From Polaromonas sp. CG_9.7 (GTDB taxonomy: Bacteria > Pseudomonadota > Gammaproteobacteria > Burkholderiales > Burkholderiaceae_C), in assembly GCF_015752205.1 (NCBI RefSeq), contig NZ_JADOVG010000021.1, positions 1 through 59,740 of the forward strand: a stretch of 59,740 nt of DNA, given 5' to 3'. Position numbers and translations under genes: made by a program. Positions 1-9,604 of this stretch are shown in pieces (position 1 is the stretch's first letter; every line of letters begins with the position of its first letter). Below the pieces are notes generated by a model. That model did no database searches, was not told where the DNA came from, and saw only the letters and a list, made by a program, of their open reading frames with translations.

Positions 1-1
1 C

Positions 2-82
2 ATGATCGGCAAGGGGCAGATGAACTGCCCCGCCGGCAAACCCATGTCCGCAGCGCAGCAGTTCTACAGCCTCGCTGTTTGA
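2..82 (+). pseudogene. IS6-family transposase, C-terminal tail only
   Basis: The first in-frame segment of the window encodes 26 residues beginning MIGKGQM and ending QQFYSLAV before a TGA. It aligns by eye with the last residues of the complete IS6 transposase at 15524-16216, which has MIRKGQL and FADQFYALAG at the same places. The gene either continues beyond the left edge of the window or is already truncated. The sequence differs enough from the 15.5 kb copy to be another IS6-type element. It reads in the opposite direction to that copy. Confidence 0.6.
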
Positions 83-122
83 TCTCCAGCTCAGCGACGC
101 AACTTTTTTCGGCTAAGCTCCA

Positions 123-353
123 CTATTGCGACAGAACCGTGAATCCCGCATCCTTGAGTCCGTCGACCAACCAGTACCAATTGAAAGTGGATTCAACCAC
201 GACACCTGCCAATTCTGATTGCCAGGGTTTGACAAGCCCAATGATCTTTTCAAGATCATTGGGTAAGCGCTTCTCGGCCACAACGTGATCTTGCTCGTCG
301 AGCACCGACACCACGCTATTGTTTGAATGAAGGTCAATTCCGCAGTATTTCAT
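123..353 (-). pseudogene. IS110-family transposase, N-terminal fragment
   Basis: A 76-residue fragment starts MKYCGIDLHSNNS. The GIDLH motif holds the first acidic residue of the RuvC-like DEDD catalytic domain of IS110 transposases, and the following VVSVLDEQDHVVAEKRLPND segment is typical of that family. Full-length members are about 320-400 residues, so only the first fifth remains. The reading frame stops at about 123, close to the IS6 tail, suggesting that the later element truncated this one. No function is expected. Confidence 0.75.
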
Positions 354-564
354 CTCAGGCTCCAGGTCAGTTAAAGAAAGTTTGCAAACTCACTTTAAGT
401 CCACCACCTGCCTCGGGGGCAGGATGCCGGCTAGATGATTTTCAGAACCCTTTTTCGCGTCCCCGCCAATAGTTGAATATTTCAACCTGCTCAACAAATC
501 TAAGTGACAGCACCCCGTCCATCGAGCACCGGCATCAAGTCATAAGTCAAATGAATGAGGCCGG

Positions 565-1899
565 TCAATGCAGCTTGATGCGCGGATTGCGTGCCCAGTT
601 GATCGTTTCGGCCCAGGTCGACAGCCATGTATGGAACAGGCCGTTGATTGCGATTTGATGATGCTTGTGCAGCCACCAGTACATCCATTTGGCGATAGTG
701 CCTTCAATGAACACAGAGCCGCGCGCAATCGTGCCCATCAGGCTGCCGACCGTATTGTATTCACCTAACGAAACCAGCGAGCCATAATCCTTGTAATGGA
801 ATGCCAGCAAGGGCTTATTTTCCAGTGATCGAATCAATGATTTTGCCAACGTGCTGGCTTGTTGGTGCGCCGACTGCGCCCTCGGTGGCACATTCGGCAA
901 GCCTTCGCCTTGCGGGCAGGCGGCACAATCGCCGAATGCAAAAATGGAGGGATCGCGGCTCGACTGCATGGTGTTTCGTACCACCAATTGATTCAGGCGG
1001 TTGGTTTCCAGCCCATCGATGTCTTTCAGGAAATCGGCCGCCTTGATACCCGCCGCCCACACAACGATGCCGCTGGGGATGAATTTGCCGCTGGCCATTT
1101 GCACCCCATCTTGTGACACGTTGACGACTTTTTCGTCGGTGTGGACGTCGATGTCGAGCTTGCATAACTCGTATGCGACCGAGGTGGAGAGCCGTTCCGG
1201 CAACATCTGCAGCAAACGCGGTGCGGAATCGATGATAACGATTTTCAAGTCTTTTTCAGGATCGAAATGCGTCACACCGTAACTGGAAAGAATTCTGGTC
1301 GTCATGCGCAGTTCGGCCGATAGCTCCACGCCGGTCGCGCCGCCACCAATAATGGTGACGGTAAAACTGCCTTCGCCAGACGACTTGGCGGCAGTCTGGG
1401 CGCGGATGCAGCTGTTGATCAGGCGTTGATGAAAAAGCTCGGCTGCGACGGGCGTGTCGAGCAGGATGCAATGCTCGCGCACGCCGGGCGTGCCAAAATC
1501 ATTGCCTTGGCTACCCAGCGCGAAAACCAGGCTGTCGTAAGGCACCAGTTGGCGCGGCAATAATTCTGCACCGTCCTCATCTCGCATCGGTGCCAGAACG
1601 ACCTCTTTGCTGGCGCGCTGCAGGCCTTCCATGCGGCCAAGACGAAAAGAGAAGTGGTGCTTGCGCGCCAGTGCGAAATACTCCATCTCGTCCGCGCGAC
1701 TATCGAGCGTGCCCGCAGCGACTTGGTGCAGCAGCGGTTTCCACAAATGGATTCGCGCGGCGTCAACCAGCGTGATTTTCGCTTTACCAGTCTGGCCAAG
1801 TTTTTTCCCCAGTGTGACCGCCAATTCCAAGCCGCCGGCACCACCGCCTACGATAACAATTCGGTGCAAACTGCGTGCGAGTAACTGGTTCATGTTCAT
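565..1899 (-). CDS. ndh: Type II NADH dehydrogenase (NDH-2), FAD/NAD(P)-binding
   Basis: The 444-residue protein is a non-proton-pumping NADH:quinone oxidoreductase of the pyridine nucleotide-disulfide oxidoreductase fold, which acts at the inner face of the cytoplasmic membrane. The N-terminal FAD-binding Rossmann motif IVIVGGGAGGLEL lies at residues 14-26. The NADH-binding motif TIIGGGATGVEL is near residue 182, and the FAFGDCAAC segment near residue 315 closes the FAD site. The C-terminal 60 residues, with MYWWLHKHHQ, look amphipathic, as in membrane-attached NDH-2. Length matches the family (about 430-450). It lies about 590 bp downstream of acnA on the same strand, with a broken gene between, so it is probably transcribed separately. 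Start is the first of two nearby ATG codons. Confidence 0.88.
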   Translation of the reverse strand: MNMNQLLARSLHRIVIVGGGAGGLELAVTLGKKLGQTGKAKITLVDAARIHLWKPLLHQVAAGTLDSRADEMEYFALARKHHFSFRLGRMEGLQRASKEVVLAPMRDEDGAELLPRQLVPYDSLVFALGSQGNDFGTPGVREHCILLDTPVAAELFHQRLINSCIRAQTAAKSSGEGSFTVTIIGGGATGVELSAELRMTTRILSSYGVTHFDPEKDLKIVIIDSAPRLLQMLPERLSTSVAYELCKLDIDVHTDEKVVNVSQDGVQMASGKFIPSGIVVWAAGIKAADFLKDIDGLETNRLNQLVVRNTMQSSRDPSIFAFGDCAACPQGEGLPNVPPRAQSAHQQASTLAKSLIRSLENKPLLAFHYKDYGSLVSLGEYNTVGSLMGTIARGSVFIEGTIAKWMYWWLHKHHQIAINGLFHTWLSTWAETINWARNPRIKLH

Positions 1900-2099
1900 A
1901 TTCCTGACGCTGTTTTACTCTGATTGTCCTGATTCCGCATGCGAATTGTGGATGCATGCATACGGTACGAATTTGAATTTGAATAATCAACTACTTAGTC
2001 AGCCCTACTGAGTTCAACCAAAACTCCTGAGTTGACCCAGTTCAGGTGAAAGTCCCCGTTTTTGACTAACTTTCCCGTAAGCGGGAGAACAAAACGTGG

Positions 2100-2353
2100 T
2101 GAAGCACGCCGACAGTTTCTTAAATCGCGGGCAAGTCTGGCGTTGACTAACTCTTCGTCGAGCGCGACGAAGGTGGTATTGCGGCGCTCGGCCAGATGCC
2201 CCAGCCGGGAATCACGGCACCACTCCGGTCGCAACCGATCGCCTTGATCTTCCATACCCCGTTGATAAACTTCAGGTTACCTGCATGCTCGCCCTGGCCT
2301 GAGATGACGCGATAAACTTGGCCATCCAACCTGCCGAGCGTCGGCTTATTCAA
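2100..2353 (-). pseudogene. Small conserved hypothetical protein, frameshifted
   Basis: Read on the minus strand, an ORF begins MNKPTLGRLDGQVYRVISG at 2353, continues through NLKFINGVWKIKAIG and loses sense after about residue 50. A second frame from about 2210 then gives ERRNTTFVALDEELVNARL. Together these look like one small protein of about 80 residues broken by a frameshift near 2200. I do not recognise a function. It lies between acnA and ndh and shares their direction. Confidence 0.4.
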
Positions 2354-2484
2354 TGCAGTTCAGCCTCTTCGTTTTGCCTTGAGTTTTTCGAGGTTGAAGA
2401 AAATCAACCTCAGGTTTTTCCTCGGCAAGTTGACACAACCTAAACGAGCGCACGGCTTGACGGTTAATGCTACAAAACCATCGA

Positions 2485-5226
2485 TCACGCCGCCTTTCTG
2501 GACGCCAGTTGACGCAGCACGTACTGCAGAATGCCGCCGTGGCGGAAGTACTCGACTTCCTTGGGCGTGATCAACAACACCTGCGCCTTGAAGGAAACCA
2601 GGCGCCCATCACCGCCGGTGGCAACCACATCGACGATTGGGCTGGCACCATCGCGCAGGCCGGTGATGTCGAACGACTCATCGCCCTTCAAGCCCAGCGA
2701 CACGGTATTCTGGCTGGTCATGAATTGCAGCGGTAATACGCCCATGCCGACCAGGTTGGAGCGATGGATGCGCTCGAAGCTCTCGGCGATCACGGCCTTG
2801 ACGCCCAGTAGCAACGTGCCCTTGGCCGCCCAGTCGCGCGATGAGCCCATGCCGTATTCCTTGCCGGCGACAACCACCAGCGGCACCCCGTCGGCCTTGT
2901 ACTTCATCGCCGCGTCGTAAATCGCCAGCCTCTCGTTCGACGGGTAGTGGATGGTGTCACCCCCTTCTTCCCCGCCCAGCATCAGGTTCTTGATGCGGAT
3001 GTTGGCGAAGGTGCCGCGCACCATCACGTCGTCATTGCCGCGACGCGAACCGTATGAGTTGAAGTGTTGTGGCTGCACGCCGCGCGATTGCAGGAAGCGA
3101 CCCGCCGGTGAATTGGTCTTGATGTTGCCGGCTGGCGAAATATGGTCGGTGGTGATCGAGTCGCCAAACAGGCCAAGCAGCCGCGCGCCATGGATGTCCT
3201 CGATGCGGCCGACGCGCATTTGCATGCCGTCGAAGTAGGGCGGGTTCTTGATATAGGTTGAAGCCTCGTCCCATGCGAACGCTTCGCCATCTGGCGAGGT
3301 GATCTGGGTCCAGCGGCTGTCGCCGGCAAAAACATCGGCATAGTTGCGCTTGAACATTTCCGGGCCAACACTTGACGCTATCAAGTCGCCGATTTCCTTG
3401 TTCGACGGCCAGATGTCGCGCAGGTAAACCGGCTTGCCGTCGCTGCCGGTGCCCAGCGGGTCGATGGTCAAGTCGATATTCACCGTGCCTGCCAGCGCAT
3501 AGGCCACCACCAGCGGCGGCGATGCCAGATAATTCATTTTCACTTCCGGATGTATCCTGCCTTCGAAGTTGCGGTTGCCGGACAGCACCGCGGCTACGAC
3601 CAGGTCCTTGTCGGAGATGCGCCGAGACACGTCGTCGGGCAGTGGGCCAGAATTGCCGATGCACGTCGTACAACCGTAGCCGACGATGAAAAAGCCGAGC
3701 TTTTCCATGTCATCCATCAAACCCGCCTTGTTCAGGTAATCGGTGACCACCAGCGAACCCGGTGCCATCGACGTCTTGACCCAGGGCGCGGCCTTTAGAC
3801 CCCTGGCCACGGCATTGCGGGCGAGCAGTCCGGCCGCCAGCATCACTGCGGGATTGGAGGTGTTGGTGCAGGACGTGATCGCGGCGATAACCACGGCGCC
3901 GTCCTTCAGGACGAAGCCATTGTCTTTGATCGACACCTGGCTCGAGGCGTTCACTGAAGCGTCATGCTCGACGGTGACGTCACCGCCCTCATTTTCGAAG
4001 CGTTGCACGGAACTCTTGAGCGGCTTGCGGTTGGCGACCATGCCAACCAGATTGGTCGTGAAATTGTTTTTCATGTCGGACAACAGCACGCGGTCTTGCG
4101 GTCGCTTCGGTCCGGCGAGCGACGGTAGCACCGTCCCCATGTCGAGGTGCAGGGTCGCGCTGTACTCGGCTTCCTGGTCACTGCGCCACAGGCCTTGCGC
4201 CTTGGCGTAGGCTTCGACCAGGCCAATCTGTTCCTCGCTGCGCCCGGTCAGGCGCAGGTAGCTTAACGATTCGCCATCGATCGGGAAGATGCCACAGGTG
4301 GCGCCGTATTCCGGGGCCATGTTTGCGATCGTCGCTCTGTTAGCCAGCGGCAGGTCATTCAATCCATCGCCATAAAATTCGACAAATTTGCCGACCACGC
4401 CGAGCGAACGCAGCATCTGCGTGACGGTTAGCACCAGATCGGTCGCGGTCGCGCCTTCAGGCAGCTTGCCGGTGAGTTTGAATCCGACCACCTGCGGGAT
4501 CAGCATCGAGCTCGGCTGACCCAGCATCGCGGCCTCCGCTTCGATGCCGCCTACGCCCCAGCCGAGAACGCCCAGGCCATTGATCATCGTGGTGTGTGAA
4601 TCGGTACCGAACACCGTGTCCGGGAAGGCGTACTTAACGCCGCCCATGTCGCGTGCCATCACCACGCGCGCCAGGTTTTCCAGGTTCACCTGATGCACGA
4701 TACCGGTGCTGGGCGGCACCACCTTGAAATCGTTGAAGGCTTTCTGGCCCCAGCGCAGGAAGCTGTAACGCTCGCCGTTGCGGGAAAATTCGATCTGGGC
4801 GTTGATGTCGCGCGAGTTGGGCTTGCCGAAAGAATCGACCTGTACCGAATGATCGATCACCAGTTCGGAAGGGATCAATGGGTTGATGTTAGCCGCCGAC
4901 CCGCCAAGCTTGACGACAGCATCGCGCATCGCCGCAAAATCGACGATGCAGGGCACGCCGGTGAAGTCTTGCAGTACCACGCGTGCCGGCATGAAGGCAA
5001 TTTCGGTCTTCGGTTCGTCCTTTCCGTTCCACTGCGCGACGGCCTCGATCGAGGCCTTGGTGACCGACACGCCGTCTTCGCAGCGCAGCAGGTTTTCCAG
5101 CAGGATTTTCATCGAAAACGGCATTTTTGACAGATCGAAGCACTGTCCCAGTTTCGCCAGGCTGAAGATGGTGTAGTCGATGCCGTTGACGGTGAGATTG
5201 TCGCGGGTTGAAAATGAGTCGTTCAT
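2485..5226 (-). CDS. acnA: Aconitate hydratase A
   Basis: The 913-residue protein interconverts citrate and isocitrate in the TCA cycle using a [4Fe-4S] cluster. The three cluster ligands are visible: [10 protein letters not shown] near residue 455 and [14 protein letters not shown] near residue 520. The substrate-binding [17 protein letters not shown] segment near residue 212 and the C-terminal swivel domain ([16 protein letters not shown], about residue 795) are intact. Length matches the AcnA/IRP1 class (about 890-910) and not AcnB. It is the last gene of the minus-strand suf operon, 81 bp after lipA. Placing a labile cluster enzyme beside the assembly genes suggests coordinated supply of cluster and client. 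AcnA is usually the stress-resistant aconitase. Confidence 0.95.
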   Translation of the reverse strand: MNDSFSTRDNLTVNGIDYTIFSLAKLGQCFDLSKMPFSMKILLENLLRCEDGVSVTKASIEAVAQWNGKDEPKTEIAFMPARVVLQDFTGVPCIVDFAAMRDAVVKLGGSAANINPLIPSELVIDHSVQVDSFGKPNSRDINAQIEFSRNGERYSFLRWGQKAFNDFKVVPPSTGIVHQVNLENLARVVMARDMGGVKYAFPDTVFGTDSHTTMINGLGVLGWGVGGIEAEAAMLGQPSSMLIPQVVGFKLTGKLPEGATATDLVLTVTQMLRSLGVVGKFVEFYGDGLNDLPLANRATIANMAPEYGATCGIFPIDGESLSYLRLTGRSEEQIGLVEAYAKAQGLWRSDQEAEYSATLHLDMGTVLPSLAGPKRPQDRVLLSDMKNNFTTNLVGMVANRKPLKSSVQRFENEGGDVTVEHDASVNASSQVSIKDNGFVLKDGAVVIAAITSCTNTSNPAVMLAAGLLARNAVARGLKAAPWVKTSMAPGSLVVTDYLNKAGLMDDMEKLGFFIVGYGCTTCIGNSGPLPDDVSRRISDKDLVVAAVLSGNRNFEGRIHPEVKMNYLASPPLVVAYALAGTVNIDLTIDPLGTGSDGKPVYLRDIWPSNKEIGDLIASSVGPEMFKRNYADVFAGDSRWTQITSPDGEAFAWDEASTYIKNPPYFDGMQMRVGRIEDIHGARLLGLFGDSITTDHISPAGNIKTNSPAGRFLQSRGVQPQHFNSYGSRRGNDDVMVRGTFANIRIKNLMLGGEEGGDTIHYPSNERLAIYDAAMKYKADGVPLVVVAGKEYGMGSSRDWAAKGTLLLGVKAVIAESFERIHRSNLVGMGVLPLQFMTSQNTVSLGLKGDESFDITGLRDGASPIVDVVATGGDGRLVSFKAQVLLITPKEVEYFRHGGILQYVLRQLASRKAA

Positions 5227-5307
5227 TGGATGGTCCTGACTAGGAGAAGAAAAGGATTGGAATGAATAGTGGAAATTTTTAGGCGAGTCCGTCGGTTTTT
5301 ATTTAGC

Positions 5308-6303
5308 TCAGACTATTCCTGCCTTATACGCCTGCTGATCGGCATGGTAAGAACTGCGCACCATCGGGCCCGACGCTGCATTTAGAAACCCCATCTTGTA
5401 AGCTTCTTCCTCATACATCTTAAAAGTGTCCGGGTGCACATAGCGGCGCACCGGCAGGTGACCGCCGGACGGCTGCAGGTATTGGCCAATGGTCAACATC
5501 GTGACGCTGTGCGCGCGCAGGTCGCGCATCACTTGCAAGATTTCGGCATCGGTCTCGCCCAGCCCAACCATGATCCCGGACTTGGTCGGTATGCCTGCAT
5601 GCCTATCCTTGAAATGCTGCAACAGGTTGAGCGAATTTTGAAAATCGGCGCCGGGACGGGCTTCCTTGTATAGGCGCGGCACTGTTTCGATGTTGTGGTT
5701 CAAGACGTCGGGCGGCGCGCCGCTGAGGATTTCCAGCGCGAGGTCAAGTCGACCACCGAAGTCGGGGGTCAGGATTTCGATGCGGGTGTTGGGTGACTGT
5801 GCGCGGATCTGGCGGATGCATTCGACGAAGTGGCTAGCGCCGCCGTCGCGCAAATCATCGCGGTCAACCGAGGTAATGACGACGTAATTGAGTTTCATCA
5901 ACGCAATGGTTTTGGCGAGCCGTTCCGGTTCGTTGGCATCGAGTGCGTCGGGGCGACCCGTACTGACGTTGCAAAAGCGGCAGCGGCGCGTACATTTGTC
6001 GCCCATGATCATGAAGGTCGCCGTGCCCTTGCTCCAGCACTCGCCGATGTTGGGGCAAGAGGCTTCTTCGCACACGGTGACCAGTTGGTGGGCGCGCACG
6101 ATGTCCTTGATCTCGCGAAAGCGGCCAGCGGGAATCGCCGCCTTGACGCGAATCCAGTCGGGCTTGCGCAGGCGGTCTTCGGGGTCGACCGGTTCGCGCT
6201 TGGTCTTGAGGCTGCCTCTTTGCTGGTCTGGCCGGGGAGACGTGGCGGAGGCCTGCGGCAGCACCGACACGATGCCTCTGAAGCGGATGGTCTCAAGGGT
6301 CAT
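5308..6303 (-). CDS. lipA: Lipoyl synthase
   Basis: This radical SAM enzyme inserts two sulfur atoms into protein-bound octanoyl groups to make lipoate. I chose the ATG at 6303 (331 residues, [10 protein letters not shown]) over an upstream frame extension to 6348, because 331 is closer to the usual size. Both cluster motifs are complete: [13 protein letters not shown] binds the auxiliary, sulfur-donating cluster and CTRRCRFCN binds the radical SAM cluster. The C-terminal RSSY that supplies the fourth auxiliary ligand is present in [10 protein letters not shown]. The auxiliary cluster is consumed every turnover and is known to need Nfu carriers, two of which are encoded just upstream. The gap to the nfu gene is 81 bp. 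No lipB is nearby. Confidence 0.95.
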   Translation of the reverse strand: MTLETIRFRGIVSVLPQASATSPRPDQQRGSLKTKREPVDPEDRLRKPDWIRVKAAIPAGRFREIKDIVRAHQLVTVCEEASCPNIGECWSKGTATFMIMGDKCTRRCRFCNVSTGRPDALDANEPERLAKTIALMKLNYVVITSVDRDDLRDGGASHFVECIRQIRAQSPNTRIEILTPDFGGRLDLALEILSGAPPDVLNHNIETVPRLYKEARPGADFQNSLNLLQHFKDRHAGIPTKSGIMVGLGETDAEILQVMRDLRAHSVTMLTIGQYLQPSGGHLPVRRYVHPDTFKMYEEEAYKMGFLNAASGPMVRSSYHADQQAYKAGIV

Positions 6304-6384
6304 GTTGCGTATGTCCTGGTTAGCTTTGCCACGCTCAGGGCGTTGCAACAGCGATTGAAATGAGGTTCGGTCTTCTGGCGACTA

Positions 6385-7047
6385 TCAGGTGATCAGTTGC
6401 TCGCCGGCCGCGGCACGCGGGTAGAACGGCTTGCGGCCGGCCGCGTGGTCGGTCGCATCGACGATTTCCGTGATTTCCGGGGCCACCCGCTTCACCATGA
6501 CTTCAAAGCCCTGGCGCAACGTGACCTGCGACGATGCGCAGCCCTGGCAGCCGCCGCTCATGGTGATGAAAAGCCTGCCGTCGCGAACGTCCAACAGCGA
6601 AATCTTGCCGCCGTGGCTGGCGATGGAACGATTGACTTCCCGGTCCAGCAGCGCCTGAACCGCCGCGCCAAGCTCGGCGTCTGACGGGGCCTGCAGGCTG
6701 GTGCGGCCCGCCGCCTCCAATACCGCTGGCATGCCGCTCAGCAGTTGGGTGCGGATGGCCGCGCCGATGGCGGCTTTGAGTCCCGTCCAGGCGGTGCCTG
6801 GCACCTTGCCGATGGTCACCACGTTCCCGGCAATCAGCACGCTGGCGACACCGTCAAGCGCAAACAGCCGCTCGCCCAGCGGCGACCCGGCTGCGCGTTC
6901 TCTGCCGGCAAAAAAGGAGGAGCCGCCCGGATGTACGCTGGAGCTGACTGTGAATTTGCAGCTGTCGGGATCGACCAGCGATGCCTCGGCGCGGATGCTG
7001 ACCGGCTGATCCGCCCGAATCTGGTCTGGCGCCAGGGTTTCAGACAT
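6385..7047 (-). CDS. Nfu-type Fe-S carrier (Nfu_N plus NifU C-terminal domain), second copy
   Basis: A 220-residue protein starts MSETLAPDQI at 7047, where its ATG overlaps the end of the mrp gene by 8 bp, implying translational coupling. Residues about 15-105 match the Nfu N-terminal domain (SPLGERLFALDGVASVLIAG). Residues about 125-200 match the NifU C-terminal cluster-transfer domain, with the cluster-binding pair in SGGCQGCASS. It probably receives a [4Fe-4S] cluster from SufBCD and passes it to apo-enzymes such as LipA or AcnA, the next two genes. It is clearly diverged from the other Nfu at 8369-8929, so the operon carries two non-identical carriers. Confidence 0.85.
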   Translation of the reverse strand: MSETLAPDQIRADQPVSIRAEASLVDPDSCKFTVSSSVHPGGSSFFAGRERAAGSPLGERLFALDGVASVLIAGNVVTIGKVPGTAWTGLKAAIGAAIRTQLLSGMPAVLEAAGRTSLQAPSDAELGAAVQALLDREVNRSIASHGGKISLLDVRDGRLFITMSGGCQGCASSQVTLRQGFEVMVKRVAPEITEIVDATDHAAGRKPFYPRAAAGEQLIT

Positions 7048-8287
7048 CTTCGACGCTTTGCAGACCAGCCCGTTCGCCCAAGGCGCGCAGGTCGTTGAAG
7101 GCATAAATCCCGCTGTTGTGGCCGTCGTTCCAGTCGAACTGGATCGCGTAATTGCCGATGCTGGTGATCTGGCGCGGGCTCACATCGGCCCGCACCGTCC
7201 GGGGGTCGAGCAGCTTGCGCCCGCTCATCTCCTCCACACAAAGGGCGCAGCGACAGGCCAGGCGCAGGTCGCGCACATCGAGATCGTCGCGATGGCCGTC
7301 TTCCCACAGCAGCGACAAGGTGCGCGGATCGCGGCGCAGCAGACCCACCGGGATGGTGCGCGCGCCGGCAGGCTGCACAGCGCCTTCCATCCAGGCTGGC
7401 GCACCCTCGTCGCTGTCCCACTTCCAGACAAAGGGCTTGAGCACCGTGACCGCTGCGTGCACCTGCTCGACCAGCGCGTCGGCGATGGCGGCATACACCC
7501 GTGCGCTGAGCGACGCCGGTTGCGCGACCACGATGGGACGCCCTTCATCGCCGCAAGTGACGACCTCGGCGGCCAGGGGCAAGGCGCCCAGGAACGGCAC
7601 ACCGAGTTCCTCGCTCATCAGCTCGCCGCCGCCGTGCCGGAAAATATCCGTGGTCTCGCCGCAGTGCGGACAGGTGAAGGTGCGCATGTTCTCGACGATG
7701 CCGAGAATCGGGACCTGCACCTTCTCGAACATGCGCAAGCCCCGGCGGGCGATCTTCAGGCTGACGGCCTGGGGCGTCGTCACGATCACCACGCCCGACA
7801 GCGGCATGCTTTGCGCCAGCGTCAGCTGGGTGTCACCGGTGCCGGGTGGCAGGTCCAGGATCAGATAGTCCAGATCGCCCCATTGCACGCCACCAACGAA
7901 CATCTTGAGGTATTTGCCCACCATCGGCCCGCGCAGTACGGCCGGCTGGTCGTCACCGGTCAGCATGCCCATGGACACCACCTTCAGGCCGTGCCGCTGC
8001 GCCGGGATCATCCGGTTGTCTGCCGTCATCGCTGGCGGCTCACCGGTCGGGATGCCCAGCATGCCTGGGATGCTGGGGCCCAGGATGTCGGCATCGACCA
8101 GCCCGACGCGCGCCCCGCGCTGCTGCAACGCCAGCGCCAGATTGACGCTCACCGTGGATTTGCCGACGCCGCCCTTGCCGCTGCCGACGGCGATGATGTG
8201 ACGGATGCCCGGCAGTTTCCCGGGGCCGGCGGCTGGCTGGGGTAAAGCGGCTGGTGCGGATTGTTGCGCGGGGTTGGTGGTTTGCAT
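7040..8287 (-). CDS. apbC: Mrp/ApbC-type P-loop ATPase fused to DUF971
   Basis: The 415-residue protein joins two parts. Residues about 25-280 are an Mrp/NBP35 ATPase with the deviant Walker A GSGKGGVGKST, the switch motif DADILGPS and the Walker B-like LILDLPPGTGD. A CxxC pair in TFTCPHCGE (about residue 210) is in the region that can bind a bridging [4Fe-4S] cluster. Residues about 310-410 match DUF971 (GBBH-like N domain), with LLWEDGHRDDLDVRDLR, and include CRCALCVEE. Members act as Fe-S carriers or loading ATPases. It sits between two nfu genes. The N-terminus is a short, Pro/Ala-rich stretch. The DUF971 fusion is known in this protein class. Confidence 0.88.
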   Translation of the reverse strand: MQTTNPAQQSAPAALPQPAAGPGKLPGIRHIIAVGSGKGGVGKSTVSVNLALALQQRGARVGLVDADILGPSIPGMLGIPTGEPPAMTADNRMIPAQRHGLKVVSMGMLTGDDQPAVLRGPMVGKYLKMFVGGVQWGDLDYLILDLPPGTGDTQLTLAQSMPLSGVVIVTTPQAVSLKIARRGLRMFEKVQVPILGIVENMRTFTCPHCGETTDIFRHGGGELMSEELGVPFLGALPLAAEVVTCGDEGRPIVVAQPASLSARVYAAIADALVEQVHAAVTVLKPFVWKWDSDEGAPAWMEGAVQPAGARTIPVGLLRRDPRTLSLLWEDGHRDDLDVRDLRLACRCALCVEEMSGRKLLDPRTVRADVSPRQITSIGNYAIQFDWNDGHNSGIYAFNDLRALGERAGLQSVEDV

Positions 8288-8368
8288 GGCGGTGTTTCTG
8301 CCTTATGGGTTCAGGGATGAAGGGCGGTCATGGCGTGTCGTGGGCTGCCGGCCTGTCGCGGCAGCAGG

Positions 8369-8929
8369 CTAGACCGAAACCACGGCCAACTCCGGCTCGA
8401 TCGTGCGCACCAGGTTCTCGATGGCGGCGAGCGTGCCGGAGATCGAGCTCGGGCAGCTGCCGCAGGCGCCCTGGTAATGGATGCTGAGGTAGTTGCCGGA
8501 CAGGCCGACCACATGCAGGTCGCCGCCGTCGGCCTGCAGCGACGGCCGGATGCGCTGGTCCAGCAGCTCGCTGATCAATTCCAGCCGCTCCTGCTCCTCC
8601 TCACTCATGTCGTCTATTGCCACGCGCGCGGCAAATACGGCGGCGGCCGACTGTGCAGCGGCCGCCGGCGCCGCGCGCAGCGGCACGGCGATCAGGCGCA
8701 CCAGCTCCGGCCAGTCGGCGCCGCCGTCCTGCGTCACGGTCAGCCAGCGGTCCACGTAGAACACGTTGCTGACATGGGCAATAGCGAACAGCGCCGAGGC
8801 CAGCGCATCGCCTTTGGCTTGGTCTGCATTCTCGTAGGAATGCGAGACACCCCAGGTCAGCGGCTCGTGGAGCGTGAACTTGACCGCATTCGGGTTAGGG
8901 GTGTCGTCTATTTCGGCAATTTTCGGCAT
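8369..8929 (-). CDS. nfuA: Nfu-type Fe-S carrier, first copy
   Basis: This 186-residue protein has an Nfu N-terminal domain (residues about 8-85, opening with DTPNPNAVKFTLHEPL, the hallmark TPNPN). It is followed by a linker rich in Ala and Glu and a NifU C-terminal domain (about 110-183) containing RPSLQADGGDLHVVGLSG and the cluster-binding CGSCPSS. The CxxC pair from two subunits would hold one [4Fe-4S] cluster. It follows grxD by 56 bp in the suf operon. The domain order is that of mitochondrial NFU1, not of enterobacterial NfuA, whose N-terminal half is A-type-like, so the gene symbol is used loosely. Confidence 0.88.
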   Translation of the reverse strand: MPKIAEIDDTPNPNAVKFTLHEPLTWGVSHSYENADQAKGDALASALFAIAHVSNVFYVDRWLTVTQDGGADWPELVRLIAVPLRAAPAAAAQSAAAVFAARVAIDDMSEEEQERLELISELLDQRIRPSLQADGGDLHVVGLSGNYLSIHYQGACGSCPSSISGTLAAIENLVRTIEPELAVVSV

Positions 8930-8985
8930 TCAAGTCTCCTGAAAAATGGGCGCCGGGCGGGCGCTGGACCAGGGTAATTTCAAGG

Positions 8986-9306
8986 TCATGACGCCCCTGC
9001 CGGGTTGACCAGCGTCTGCAGCTCGCCCGACTCGTAGAGCTCGCGAACGATGTCGGCGCCGCCCACCAGCTCGCCGTTGACATAGAGCTGCGGAATGGTC
9101 GGCCAGTTGGCATAGGCCTTGATGCCAGCCCGGATGTCCGGGTCGGCCAGCACGTCGACGGCGGCAAAGTCCTGCAGGCCGCAAGCCTGCAGCATCTGCA
9201 CCGTGGCGCCTGAAAAGCCGCACTGCGGGAACTGCGGCGTTCCCTTCATGTAGAGCACCACGGCGTTGGTGTGGACTTGCGCGTGAATTTTGTCGTGAAC
9301 GTTCAT
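8986..9306 (-). CDS. grxD: Monothiol glutaredoxin, Grx4/GrxD family
   Basis: The 106-residue product starts MNVHDKIHAQV at 9306. The frame is open further upstream, but that part overlaps bolA in another frame and does not resemble the family. The diagnostic motif KGTPQFPQCGFS holds the single active-site cysteine. The WPTIPQLYVNGELVGGADI segment binds glutathione. Such proteins carry a glutathione-ligated [2Fe-2S] cluster and form complexes with BolA proteins, and bolA is the adjacent gene only 13 bp away. The pair probably handles cluster transfer or signalling within this operon. Confidence 0.92.
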   Translation of the reverse strand: MNVHDKIHAQVHTNAVVLYMKGTPQFPQCGFSGATVQMLQACGLQDFAAVDVLADPDIRAGIKAYANWPTIPQLYVNGELVGGADIVRELYESGELQTLVNPAGAS

Positions 9307-9319
9307 GTGGGTTCCAAAG

Positions 9320-9568
9320 TTATTGAGTGATCGATTTCGCCCAGGCCTCGGGCGTGAAGGTTTGCAGCGACAGCGCGTGGATCTCCGAGCGCATGCGATC
9401 GCCCAGCGCCTGGTAGACCTGCTGGTGCTGCTGGACCAGGGTTTTTCCCGCAAACAGCGGGCTCACGACCACTGCCTCGAAGTGCTGGCCGTCATCGCCC
9501 AGCACCTCCGCGTGGTCGCAGGCCAGGCCGTTCGCGATGTAGTTTTTAAGTTCAAGGGCAGTCAGCAT
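9320..9568 (-). CDS. BolA-family protein
   Basis: The 82-residue protein has the BolA fold signature: an N-terminal helix ([11 protein letters not shown]), the acidic-His loop [17 protein letters not shown] and the helix-turn with [29 protein letters not shown]. The conserved C-terminal His in EIHALS is the likely ligand for a shared [2Fe-2S] cluster with the monothiol glutaredoxin encoded 13 bp downstream. The small size matches the IbaG/BolA2-like subgroup more than classical BolA (about 105 residues). It is 36 bp after sufU. Role in cluster trafficking is inferred from this pairing. Confidence 0.85.
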   Translation of the reverse strand: MLTALELKNYIANGLACDHAEVLGDDGQHFEAVVVSPLFAGKTLVQQHQQVYQALGDRMRSEIHALSLQTFTPEAWAKSITQ

Positions 9569-9604
9569 GGGGGCCTTTCAGGGGGTCAGCAGTCATTAAC
9601 AACA

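Noticed and set aside
2391..2410. Hairpin AGGTTGA/TCAACCT as a terminator of the acnA operon
   Set aside because: On the minus strand, where the operon runs, the stem is followed by TCGAAAAAC and not a T-run; only the plus strand has a short T-run, with no gene to end.
7058..8245. Long plus-strand open frame of 395 codons opposite mrp
   Set aside because: It is the antisense shadow of a high-GC gene, rich in His, Arg and Gln, without family resemblance or ribosome site.
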